From Ditylenchus dipsaci (taxonomy: Eukaryota > Nematoda > Chromadorea > Rhabditida > Anguinidae): DNA of 64,000 nucleotides. Positions 14,301-23,241 of this stretch are shown here, in pieces. A model generated the notes under the pieces. It did no database searches. It had not been told where the DNA came from and saw nothing but the letters and a program-made list of their open reading frames with translations. The first letter of the stretch is position 1, and the number at the start of each line of letters is the position of its first letter. The translations under genes were made by a program, and so were the position numbers. Location: positions 62,001 through 126,000 of the forward strand of contig SADC01000706.1 in NCBI GenBank assembly GCA_004194705.1, read 5' to 3'.

Positions 14301-14725
14301 CCGCCAGATATGCCAAAGCTGCTGAAGCAGCCGCAAAGACCACTTTTAGAACAGGTTGGTCAACCACTCTATTCCAACCATATATTTAAATTTTGCCTTT
14401 CAGATCTAGTCGAAGAAGGCAGCGAATCAATGCTGATCCACCTCCGAAAAGACGAAGGCTGTCAATGGGGCATGGGTATTGGCAAGCGACAGAGGGGCAT
14501 TCTGATCACTTCGCTGCAACCTGGCTCTACTGCCGCCGAGCACTTGGCTGTGGGCGATCGGATAATGGGAGTCAACGGAGAAGAGGTTACTGATCAGGTG
14601 AAATTCGGTTTTGAAAAAAAAGTTAATAAACCAATTTTCAGCTGTCCGCAGTTACTTTAGTCAGAGACAGTGGTAATGTGGTAGCCCTGCAAATTGCTCG
14701 CCAAAAGCATGTACTCAACAAATAA
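1028..14725 (+). CDS. mpz-1: Multi-PDZ scaffold, MPDZ/MUPP1-PATJ family (3' part of gene, four PDZ domains)
   Basis: Hand-assembled exons: 1028-1264, 1316-1633, 4539-4728, 10526-10707, 10788-10850, 10903-11190, 11237-11302, 13017-13110, 13165-13468, 14165-14354, 14404-14597, 14642-14725 (TAA). All junction phases agree; about 736 residues, with the 5' end outside the window. PDZ 1 (first two exons) has SLPGEPILIRLE, then KGLGFSLAGG, then VGDELLEIN. PDZ 2 has KGLGLSIVGG, HEV/YPDGAAAVDGR and KVRLLIYRD. PDZ 3 has RGLGISIVGR and ILEVNGQDV. The last PDZ is atypical: CQWGMGIG stands where GLGF is expected, and it ends a few residues before the C-terminus HVLNK. The order and wording of PDZ 1-3 match consecutive PDZ domains of vertebrate MPDZ/PATJ as known for the family. 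Linkers are Gln/Asn/Ser rich. Such scaffolds cluster membrane receptors and junction proteins at the cell cortex. Single-base contractions break the frame at about 1098-1100, 1228-1233 and 13338-13340; see findings. Confidence 0.9.
1634..4538 (+). other. Intron of the PDZ gene, no feature recognised
   Basis: Bounded by a GTAAAT donor after phase-0 codon CTG and a TATTCAG acceptor. I read both strands and saw no PDZ-like coding, RNA gene or clear terminal inverted repeat. The sequence is AT-rich with short A and T runs. Confidence 0.5.
8092..8280. mobile_element. TTAA-flanked palindromic MITE, copy 1
   Basis: Starts AGGACCATGG just after TTAA (8088-8091) and ends CCATGGTCCT just before TTAA (8281-8284), as in piggyBac-type insertions. 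The two arms pair over almost the whole length around a centre near 8178. The inner core (ACTTCTCTTTCGTCTCTCA, then CTGTACTCTTTTGAGT-like) is shared with copies at 38.9 and 54.7 kb. The outer arm, with TTTTTGCGCGCGACAAC, is not shared. No coding capacity. Confidence 0.8.
9885..10272. mobile_element. Long foldback repeat in PDZ intron
   Basis: The left arm reads GGTCTTTAGGGTTGTTAAGA and the right arm is its near-complement ending AACAACCCTATAGGTC. The central arms (about 10010-10165) are close to a perfect inverted copy, including TAGATAGCTAGTCAAAAAG. The arms span nearly the whole element, leaving a loop near 10083-10098. Non-coding; superfamily not assigned. Confidence 0.7.
11319..11511. mobile_element. 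Mariner-type MITE with CT microsatellite in PDZ intron
   Basis: Left end TACAGTCGATTCTCTCTATA and right end GAGTCGTTATAGAGAGAGTT form inverted termini of the TACAGTCGA type that also appears at 36.4, 42.2 and 42.7 kb. A pure CT dinucleotide run occupies about 11342-11373. It sits directly behind the donor of the exon ending at 11302. Confidence 0.6.
12129..12200 (-). repeat. tRNA-derived (SINE-like) sequence with Pol III B box
   Basis: On the minus strand a B-box GGTTCGAATCC is followed by TTCCGGGTGCAC and preceded, about 45 bases upstream, by an A-box-like TTGGCGTAGTGCC. The T stem and acceptor stem do not close properly, so a functional tRNA is unlikely. A similar B-box with CGCCTGGGTGCA occurs near 50825. 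Confidence 0.4.
12218..12545. repeat. Imperfect inverted repeat
   Basis: ACCCACTCCGGAGTGGCCAA at the left is answered by TGGCCACTCCGGGATGGTTT at the right. The inner parts, GGGTTTACTATTGGGGAGT and TTTAGTAAACCCCTGAAAA, also pair. Non-coding foldback within the PDZ intron. Confidence 0.5.
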
Positions 14726-14726
14726 A
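14721..14726 (+). terminator. AATAAA polyadenylation signal of the PDZ gene
   Basis: AATAAA overlaps the stop codon of the last exon of the PDZ scaffold gene. This would give a very short 3' UTR, which is common in nematodes. Assigned by motif and position only. Confidence 0.4.
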
Positions 14727-15277
14727 TTCATCGAATAACAGAAGAAATCCAAGATATTTTATGTGCACAGATTCGAAACATAATACTTTAAGGGCTAATT
14801 TTTTGAATTAAAAAAGAATGCACTTAAAAAGAGAATTTTATGACAAAATTTAATGGGTAATATTTAATTTTACGCCTAGTGTTCCCTAATTTGAAAAACT
14901 ACATGATCATGCAAAAAATTAAATGATTAACACAAAAAATCAAAAATAAGTGAAACTTTCAAATTAGGGGGTATTTTTCAGTAATTAGGGGGCAGAATAA
15001 TGACCACCCATTTTTTGTAACTAAACTTTTTCAATTTTTTAAGCGTTATTTGGCCATGAAAAACTGCTAAAATCACTTTTGTTGAAAAAAAGCTTTTTAA
15101 ATTTGCAAAAAATTAGGCCCTGCTTATTGTGTCATACCTAGTGTGAATTTTTCTTTTTTCCTTATTATATAGGCAAACATACACTATTTTTCTATGCTTA
15201 GATAGATTTTTTTAACAGCAAAATTTTTGAAAATCGGGTATTACTTGTTTTTTCGTGATTTGTACTTAAAGTCTAAC

Positions 15278-15523
15278 TACCGTATTCTCTCTAATAGAAG
15301 CGCACCCCAATTCGAAATCGTGTTTTTGGCATTGTGTTTTTGACCCACTTTTTAAAATTTTCTCTTGTACAAGTCACCCTTCATTTTGTAGCTCATGTCG
15401 CTAGCTACACATTGAGGAATAACTTGTATATAAGACGTTTAAAAAGTTGGTAAAAAACACAACGCCAAAACATGATTTTTAATTAGGCGAAGGAAGTGCG
15501 CTTCTTTTAGGGAGAATGCGGTA
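15278..15523. mobile_element. MITE of the TACCGTA family
   Basis: Left end TACCGTATTCTCTCTAATAG, right end with AGGGAGAATGCGGTA in reverse orientation. The inner arms also pair (GCGCACCCC against GAAGTGCGC). The same terminal motif bounds elements at 34166-34837 and 45229-46133. Intergenic, non-coding. Confidence 0.6.
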
Positions 15524-15548
15524 CTCAACGTACTCATATGTACTCAAC

Positions 15549-15790
15549 TCTGTCCCACTATCTGTTGCCGAAATATGCCTTGGTCCCCCCTCTTGATTTT
15601 GTTGAAAATTGCCTTGGTCCCCTCTGTTGTTTTTAGGTGACTATGTGAAAGGTGATCATGTTAACGATAATAACCATAATCACAGTGTTACCATAACTAT
15701 AACAGGGATTAACAGGGAAGACTAAGCCACTTTTCAAGAAATAAACAACAGGGGGACTAAGACATGTTTGGCAACAGATATTGGGATAGA
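15549..15790. mobile_element. MITE with Merlin-type CTTGGTCCCCCTGTTG termini, copy 1
   Basis: Inverted ends TCTGTCCCACTATCTGTTGC and GCAACAGATATTGGGATAGA. Sub-terminal GCCTTGGTCCCCTCTGTTG and AACAACAGGGGGACTAAG are the motif found around the Merlin-like transposase at 51.8-52.6 kb. Non-coding, so it probably depended on a relative for mobility. Confidence 0.65.
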
Positions 15791-16149
15791 GCGCGGTACT
15801 CTAATTGAACTCAGTTTCCTACCAGTCAATAAGCCGAGTGAATTAATTGAGAGGTTAATTAATCTTTTTTTGAATTTAGATAAGTAATTCAGTAAATGCT
15901 TTATTTTTCTTCTTATCCTCTTCTTTCTGAAAGATTACATGAGCACTGTATGTTTCAAATTTGACATGTAGTTGTAATATATTTGGACTGTGCAACCAGG
16001 TGCTAATTGTAAGTTAGGGCAATTGTTTGAAACTTGTTGTTTGCTGCAAGAAAAAATTGGCACAATAAAGATTATCTAATTCGTACGTGTGACTTTTACA
16101 ATATAGTTGTTCACAAAATGAAAAAAAACTTGTATCAGGTCTCTCGAAA

Positions 16150-16312
16150 TGGATAATCATTTTTTATGGCACAAATTTACTTTTTCTTGGTGCAAATACA
16201 CTTTTTTATGGCGCATATTTACTTTTTCTCTGCAAAAATTTACTTTTTGTTGGTGCAGAAAAGGTTTGGCTCAAATAAACTTTTTTTTGGCGCAAATACA
16301 CTTTTTGGTACT
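16150..16312. repeat. Degenerate tandem repeat, about 28-bp unit
   Basis: Repeated variants of TTTACTTTTTCTTGGTGCAA occur about six times in a row, with spacings of roughly 20-35 bases. A related GGCAT/TTTTT array lies near 41190-41275. No protein-coding signal. Confidence 0.6.
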
Positions 16313-16651
16313 TATCCCGTTTACCCCCACACCCAAATATTTGAAAAGTGGCCCGAAAACATCTCATAAGCTATTTTTCCTGCTTAATGCAATCCAAGAA
16401 ACATTTCCTAACAGTTTCCGATTTCCGAAATTAATTTTTTTTCAAAAAATTTGACTTCAACTCATGAAGGTCAGAAGGTCATTTTAGGGTCATTTTTCGA
16501 TAATTTTTAGATTTTCGGCTTAGTCTTACGCAAGGGTAGGCGAGCTTATGTTAGGAAAGGCTCAAAAGTGTCTCTTGAAGTTAGAAAAATAAGAAAAACA
16601 TGTCTGACTGTGTCCTAACATATGCTGGCCTACCCTTGCCTAAGCCTAAAG

Positions 16652-17905
16652 GGCGCTACTGTAATATACCCCCCCCCCCAAAACCGACTTTTTAGGGATG
16701 GTCAAAAACCATTTTTACACAATAATTTCGCCATAAAAGGACCAGAAAAGCAATTTAAATGGGATTGCGGGCTGTATTGGGAGGGGAAGGGAATAATACA
16801 GAGGCTACTTTCGAGATGGTTGGGATCCTTAGAGTACTAATTCTCTAAGCGTCTAAGGGTACTTTCAAACCCAGGAACTTGTGGTGCAAGCATAAGTATA
16901 AGTACTTTTCATGGACCAAGCCGATCAGCGGGGTGGACCTCGTGGGTTTACTCATAGGTCTAGCACTTTTTGAGTGCTAGGCTGAATTTTTGGATGCTGG
17001 GCCTCTGGCCCGGCCTTGTAGAACGAGGGAATGCTCTTCGGCGAAAAAATAAAGATGTTGAACATAGTTTTGAATACTGGGGCCTACCGCATAAATAACT
17101 CTGGTATGCATGCTTTTTCATGCATCCAGAGTCACTTTCGAGTGATTTGTGTCTAAGGTATGTGGGTGTGCGCATCTCAAAGACATCGTTGTCTCTACAA
17201 GATAACTTCACCATTTTCCAAGGACAAATACATTCGGTTTTTCACAGTTTGTGTTGTTTGTTTTGTACCAAATTTTGTACATATTTATTGTCGATTGTAA
17301 AAACTTTGTCTCTATTTCCAGCGTTGAAATGTTACCTCCAAGTAGGAAGCGACGCGTCATTTCTCTGGATCAGAAAAAGGAAATCATCGAGGCTTCAGTG
17401 GGCAAGAACTCCAAAGACATGAGCACCGAATTTGGCATTCCGGCGTCTTCCGTTCGAAATATTCTCAGCGACAAGGCAGCCATTCTCAAAGCAACCGAAA
17501 AAAGTGGATATAGAAAGAGGGTTCACCTGAAATCAGCAAAGCATGAAGATCTGGAGAAGGCGGTCTTGCAATGGTTCAAGGAAGCGAGACCCTTCGGGGG
17601 CGCAGGGGGCTTGGGGGCTTGGAGTTGAGATGCGCACAGCCACATACCTTAGACATGATTCCGAGAAGTACACTTGATCATAAAATGCATATAGAGTCTA
17701 TTTTTGCCACGGCCCGAGTTGAAAAACATGGTAAAGCAGCTAAAAAAAGTGGCCCCTGTATTATTCCCTTCCCTTCCAATACAGCCCATAATCCCTTTTA
17801 AACTGCTTTTCTGGTCCCTTTACGGCAAAATTATTGCATAAAAATGGTTTTTAGACACTCCAAAAAAGTCGGTTTTTAGGGGGGGGGGTATATGACAGTA
17901 GCGTC
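16652..17905. mobile_element. Foldback element family A, copy 2, carrying a CENP-B/pogo-like fragment
   Basis: Ends GGCGCTACTG plus C-run and G-run plus CAGTAGCGTC. Exact 8-bp target duplication GCCTAAAG at 16644-16651 and 17906-17913. The arms match those of copy 3 (37233-38195), e.g. GGGCTGTATTGGGAGGGGAA on the left and its complement on the right. Where other copies have a short GC hairpin hinge, this copy has about 390 bp of unrelated sequence (about 17190-17583) with an open coding segment. Confidence 0.85.
17330..17584 (+). pseudogene. Truncated CENP-B/pogo-type DNA-binding domain inside foldback element
   Basis: From ATG 17330 the frame reads MLPPSRKRRVISLDQKKEII, then an HTH segment with MSTEFGIPASSVRNILSDK, and begins the second helix-turn-helix (LEKAVLQWFKEAR) before running into family-A sequence at about 17584. 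This is the usual N-terminal layout of CENP-B and Tigger/pogo transposases. The DDE catalytic part is absent. A TTTCCAG acceptor stands a few bases before the ATG, so the fragment looks like a copied exon start. It could be a piece of a resident Tigger element instead of a host gene. Confidence 0.7.
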
Positions 17906-18169
17906 GCCTAAAGCCTAAAATACACACCAGGCGGACCAAGTAAAATGGTGGTAATAAGCCAAACGGCATTTTTATTTACTTATACATGTGCTTATCATAG
18001 TTTTTTCATGCGTTAGGCCCTACGAAGTAAAACACTTTCAAAACTCATTTCTTTTTCTCATATTTGACTAAAATTTAGTCAAAAATGACCCTAAAATACC
18101 CTGACAAGACCATCTGGTCTTTCGGGAGTGGAAGTCATAAATTTTTGAAATTTTACGGGTGTACTCATA

Positions 18170-18655
18170 CTAGGGATGGAGGATGGCATATTCCGGATCG
18201 GGACAAAAATTTTGAAATGAAAATCCGGGACGGAAAAATGATTTCCCCGGTCGGGACACAAACAGGAAATTTTACAACAAAAATCAGTTTTGAAAAAAAA
18301 ATATGCAAAATATTTTGTCCCAGTTTCACATCACGGACAAGAGCTAGGTATTGTCCAAGTATATACTCGAATATATTCTCAATTGAGAACCCTAATATTT
18401 ACCAAAACTTTTGCGAGCGTTTCAAATGATAATAAAAACCAGACTAAACTTGAACATGATTTTCGTATTCTGAAGACATGACAGATTTTTAAAAGTCGAG
18501 GCAATAAATCGGGGAATCTAAAAATTACCCCGGGACGGGACAGACTCAAAATATTTCCGGGTTGGGATGCGGAACGGGAAAACCCTAAAAACCCTCCGGA
18601 AGGGGACGAGACGGGGCGTCCCGTCCCGACCGTCCTCCTTCCCTTATTCATACCC
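18170..18655. mobile_element. GGGACGGG-rich element, probable non-autonomous transposon
   Basis: Opposed ends near CATACTAGGGATGGAGGA and TCCTTCCCTTATTCATACCC enclose several GGGACGGG/CCCGTCCC sub-terminal motifs, resembling the motif-rich ends of the hAT-like element at 26.1-27.1 kb. A related fragment lies at about 20165-20985. No coding sequence recognised. Confidence 0.45.
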
Positions 18656-18716
18656 TGTAAAAAAGTGTATTTGCGCTATAAAAAATGATTATCCTCTCAA
18701 AATACAGTCAAAGCTC

Positions 18717-18997
18717 TACAAGGTGTCCCAAAATTACGCGTGCATTTTTTAAGTTTGTTTGAATTCCGCTTTTTTACATTTCCTTTCAAGTTTTAACCAA
18801 TCTTTCAGTTATAAATGGTCGGGCAGGTATATCATCTCTGTTAATTAAATATTTTCAGATATTTTAATCTATTTTTCAGTTATACTTTATTGAATTGTTG
18901 GCTGAAACTTCAAAATTTTTTTTTGGGTTTCACTAGTCCGCAGAAACTCTTGACCGATTTTTTGAAAAATCCACACGTAATTTTGGGACACCCTGTA
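18717..18997. mobile_element. Mariner-type MITE (TACAGGGTGTCCCAAAA ends), copy 1
   Basis: Ends TACAAGGTGTCCCAAAATTA and TAATTTTGGGACACCCTGTA. A second copy in opposite orientation lies at 32214-32478 and shares long internal stretches such as TTATAAATGGTCGGGCAGGT. Non-coding. Confidence 0.75.
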
Positions 18998-19003
18998 TAT
19001 AAC

Positions 19004-20989
19004 GCCCACTCAAAAACTTTGTTCTCGCCAGGGTGCGACACTTTTTTCAACCTAATTTTTAAATGATGTCCTGGTTCTGTTTTTACAGTCCAGTCCCAAA
19101 TATCGTAAGGATTCCGATTTTTCCGATACCTATAATATTTTTCTCTAAAAAAGTAAAAAGCCTATGTAAGGTGATGTTTGGACAAAAAATAAAGAAAAAG
19201 TCGAGGTGACAATGTTGAAGTGACAGACATAATCTATTTCATTAAAAAAAATACGTCTAAATTCCAACGAGTTGTAATCTGGAATCAAAACGCAGTTTGG
19301 TGAAAAAGAATAACTTTACAAAAAATCTGAATCCATCGCATCTCAAAGATTATGTGAAGTGTAAAGTCGTTCTCTATATCTTTTGTTCGGCCTATGGCTT
19401 TGCTCTTTATATCTTCTCAGTGAGGACAGAGTGAGAATTCCTTTTTCCGTCTAAGGCCGAAATTAACATCGCTTTATTTTAATGAGAGCGATGCGTACAT
19501 CTAAATGCAAAAATAAAATAGAGAATAATAAAACCTATTCATTGAACACAATTTTTGCCTTGCCTGATTTATTTTTCACAACTTCGTCCTTTAATTCGGC
19601 TAATTAGTGGTCATTATTAACCGTAACTATTATAATAAGCATGATTGATGATGGCTTCGGTCAAACACGATATAACGCAACCGCTCGACACCAGAAAAAG
19701 GTTGCGTTCTTAAATTTGACTTACTTGCTTTTGCTGGTATCAGTTCGAAGTCACCTTACATCAAGATCAAGAATAGAACTTTTATCAGGTCAACAATTAC
19801 TCAACTTTTCAGGAAAATCACGAGTAAATCGTGATCCAGAACTCTACTTGAGTGCCTAAAACGACTCGATTAGGCCCAACGTAATTCGGTTTCAGGATTT
19901 TCACATGCGGATTACACGTTTACGGATTTTCAGTTGCTGATTCTATATTAGTAAAAGAGGCACGAGTTTTATTGTTTGTGTGAGTGCAAATTTCATATTC
20001 ATTATGTTTCCTAAAACAATAAGTTTAAAATGGTGATAATATTATAACGTGAAATTCTAGTCGTTTTAATTGTCGGAACCATTTTTCATGATGCGGAATT
20101 GTAGGGCTTTTAAAAGACATAATCTGTAATTTTGGAAGTTTTTTTGGCACAGCCAATTTGTTGATTTTTTTCGAGATAGAAAAACGCCACCCAGCGGGAT
20201 TTCGGGACGGGATTCTTTCACTTAGATTGAGACCGGGACGGGGATTTTGTGAACCTACCTACCGGGACCTTGTACGGGGTCCTGGTAAAATGACCGGGAA
20301 TTCAGTTAGCTTAATTTAAGTTAAGACTTACTTAAATTTTTCAAAAATTTCAGCCTTTTTAAGCAAAAATGCAACAATTTTACTGCGCAAGTCTCTTATA
20401 CTGTTAACTAAATATATTGATACACCGATGCTAGTATTTTTCAATGGTTCCCAGAGATGAGGTGCAAGAAATAAAATAGCTCTCAAAATAACATTACGCT
20501 CTCGAATTTGACAATCATGCTTGATCCAAGCCTTTTTTACTACGACTTTTGAAGCTTTTTCCCAATTTCCGAAAAATCTCAAAGATTTCAGATTTCACTG
20601 GCTGCTTCATACTTCATACTACTGTAAAGTATTATTTTGAAAGTCCAGTCTTACAGGCGAAAAATTCAACCTTCGCAAAATATGTGAAATCCTAGTGATT
20701 TTGTTAACTGGATGAACATGTTACATTCGCCAAAGAACCCCAAAAGTGGCCTGAAAAGTATGGGAAATGACGGAGGGTCGAACTTGAGGGTTAGATATTA
20801 ATAAAGTAGAGGTTTGATGGTTTCTTATCTTCTTAACTGGAAATCCCGGTCTATGATTCAAAAAAAACTGAAACCAGGACCGCGATTTTCGAAATTGACC
20901 CGGCGGTATTCCGGGACGGGATTTTGGGTCAAATTTTCATCCAACGGGACGGGGTCCCGGTCGGGACCCCGTCCCATTTCTATCTCTAC
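19004..20989. other. Intergenic stretch, no gene seen
   Basis: AT-rich sequence without a supportable exon on either strand. From about 20165 it carries repeated CGGGACGGGATT-like motifs of the same flavour as 18170-18655, which I read as decayed transposon ends. Confidence 0.4.
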
Positions 20990-21965
20990 CTTTTTTCCAC
21001 CGGAAATGTTGTATATCATTCGACGCCAAATTTATCACTCAGCAATATGTTTTCAAGTGGTGAACTCGACTTATGCTAAAAATTTTGAGTTATTACAATT
21101 TATAGTGAATTAATATTTTTCAGCCATAAAAAATAACCTCTTTTTTTAAAATAGATAAGAGTCTGTCTTGTTTATGCTCATATCCGTATTCACGCTCATT
21201 CTGCTCAGCTTGAGTAGCTCTATAAGATGGCTGTGAAAAATTACCATATTGTGTCAAAGATTTTGGACTTGTGACCAATTTAAATCAAAATCACAAATTT
21301 TGATGCGTGCATTTTTTTTATCAAAAATAGTGTTTTGCCGTGGCCCAACTGGTGTCGGGTAAAAATTAAACTGCAGTTTCAGAACCAACACAAAAAACTG
21401 CATCTGAAACTTTCAGACTGAAAGCATCAAACTGGTACACAATATCGAACGCAGCTCGGCATATCCGAACATCTGTAGTTGGGAAGTCAGACGAATTTTG
21501 ACCAGAATCCACAGGGGAAACCAAGGCAAATTTTTTAAATTTTGTTTCACGGTCAGAACTAAAAATTCTGAGACCAGATTCGTATTCAGCATGGTCAGTT
21601 TGCATGTGAAACTGCTCTAAAAATTGAATTCCTCTCAAGACAAAATGGTGTTTTTTTTTCGCTAAATCAAATGTTTTGAAAAGAATTTGAGCTTTGATTC
21701 TAAAGAGCAGTTTTAATTTTTACAGCCATCTTGTAGAGCTATTCAAGCCGAGACGAATGAGCCTAAAAACGCATATGAGCATGTACAAAACAGACCAATC
21801 CTATCTATTTAAAAAAGAGGCTATTTTTGATGGTTGAAAAAAATTACTTCACTGTAAATTGCCATAACTCAAAACTTTTAGCATAAATCGAGATCGTCAC
21901 TTGAAAACATATTGCTCAGCGATAAATTTGGGTTCAAATGGTATAACATGTCCGGTAGAAAAAAA
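20990..21965. mobile_element. Large foldback, about 1 kb with arms of about 250 bp
   Basis: The left arm contains TTTTCCACCGGAAATGTTGT, GCTCATATCCGTATTCACGC and GATGGCTGTGAAAAATTACC. The right arm contains the complements in reverse order: CAGCCATCTTGTAGAGCTAT, CGCATATGAGCATGTACA and AACATGTCCGGTAGAAAAAA. The arms are diverged, so this is an old insertion. The loop has no recognised gene. Confidence 0.7.
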
Positions 21966-22377
21966 GTCGGAAAAATGGATGTGCCAAATTCTTTATAATA
22001 CCCTCAAAATCACAGATTATGTCTCTTAAGTGCTGTAAGGCTTTAAAGTGTTTAAAGTGCATCGGATGTTGCTATTAATTACCATATAACCCAGTCAGTT
22101 GCGTGGAACTGGGCAGAACGGGGCGGACCAATAAGCCAACAGTTAAATCAAGTTCATATTCTGTAAGCTTTGTTCCAGCCAACTAGCTCTTCTTTTTCGA
22201 TGACTTCAATGGCTCTTAAAATGAAATAAAGCATGTGATTCACAGATTGGTTCAACAATTTTACCTGTTTTGAATAGCAAGAACTTTTTTGAAATATGCA
22301 ATTTTTTATAGTTGAAGAAGTTTTACGAACTTTTAACGGCAAAATTTTTAATTTACGTAACTAATTTACTGCCTGTG

Positions 22378-22645
22378 CTATGAGGCGGAATCCGTAAGTT
22401 ACAATCCGCGAATGTGGGATCCGCATATAAAAGTCTGAAAATATGGAGTCCGCAAGTGTGAACATAATCCGCAAAACATAATCCGCATGTGTGAATACGT
22501 AAATATGGAATACGCATGTAAAATCTAGCAATGTGGAATTCGCAAATGTGGAATCCGCTAGTCTAGAATGCGCATGAGTTAAATCGGCATATGTGGAGTC
22601 CGCAAAAAAAATCCGCAAGTGTTCGCTTAACATTACGTGCCAAAA
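22378..22645. repeat. Tandem repeat, about 17-bp ATGTGGAATCCGCA unit
   Basis: At least ten degenerate copies of (A)TGTGGAATCCGCAA, with variants such as ATCCGCAT and GAGTCCGCAA. An open frame on the minus strand across it is simply the product of the repeat and is not called as a gene. Confidence 0.7.
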
Positions 22646-23115
22646 TTCACATGTATATTCACGCATAAACTTCACGTCAAACCGTTTGAAATCATCTTGA
22701 ACCACTTTAGGAGATCTAAAACCATCCGGAAGCACCCCAGACTACTTAAAATAGCCCCAGACCTTGCCAAATACTTCAGTTCATAATTAAAAATATTTTT
22801 AACTGTTGAAAGTGGTTCTTCTGGTTTGAAGTGACTCTTACGCGGGTTTTTGATGATTTCTGATCGAACTGATGGTTGTTTGCCCTTGATACCGAATGGT
22901 ATGTGCCCCAGGGGTATGTATCCTTAAAGGGGATACAAGGAGTATCGATAGTGTTGGCAAAAAAGCACTATAACGGCCCTGATTCAGTAATTTCAGCTTT
23001 CAGTATGATAAAACTAGTGTTGGCAAATTAGCCCGGTTAAATCTTATTTTCTAGCTAAATTCGGGTAAAACATTATGGTAGTTACTTTTTAATTGCGGAG
23101 AACAATATATGCTTA

Positions 23116-23121
23116 TTTATT
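23116..23121 (-). terminator. Polyadenylation signal of the ANGEL gene
   Basis: AATAAA on the minus strand (TTTATT on plus), about 120 bases past the stop codon. It is the first such motif downstream. Confidence 0.5.
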
Positions 23122-23241
23122 ATAATTTTAATGCACATGGAAGGCCAGCAAAAATCTGTTTCATAATTACAAATATTATCGCTATAAAAAATTTTCCTCA
23201 ACCCGCAGTTTAATTGAGTACTACACATAAAAACACACTTT

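Noticed and set aside
22361..22735. 124-codon minus-strand open frame
   Set aside because: Generated by the 17-bp ATGTGGAATCCGCA tandem repeat; no independent coding evidence.
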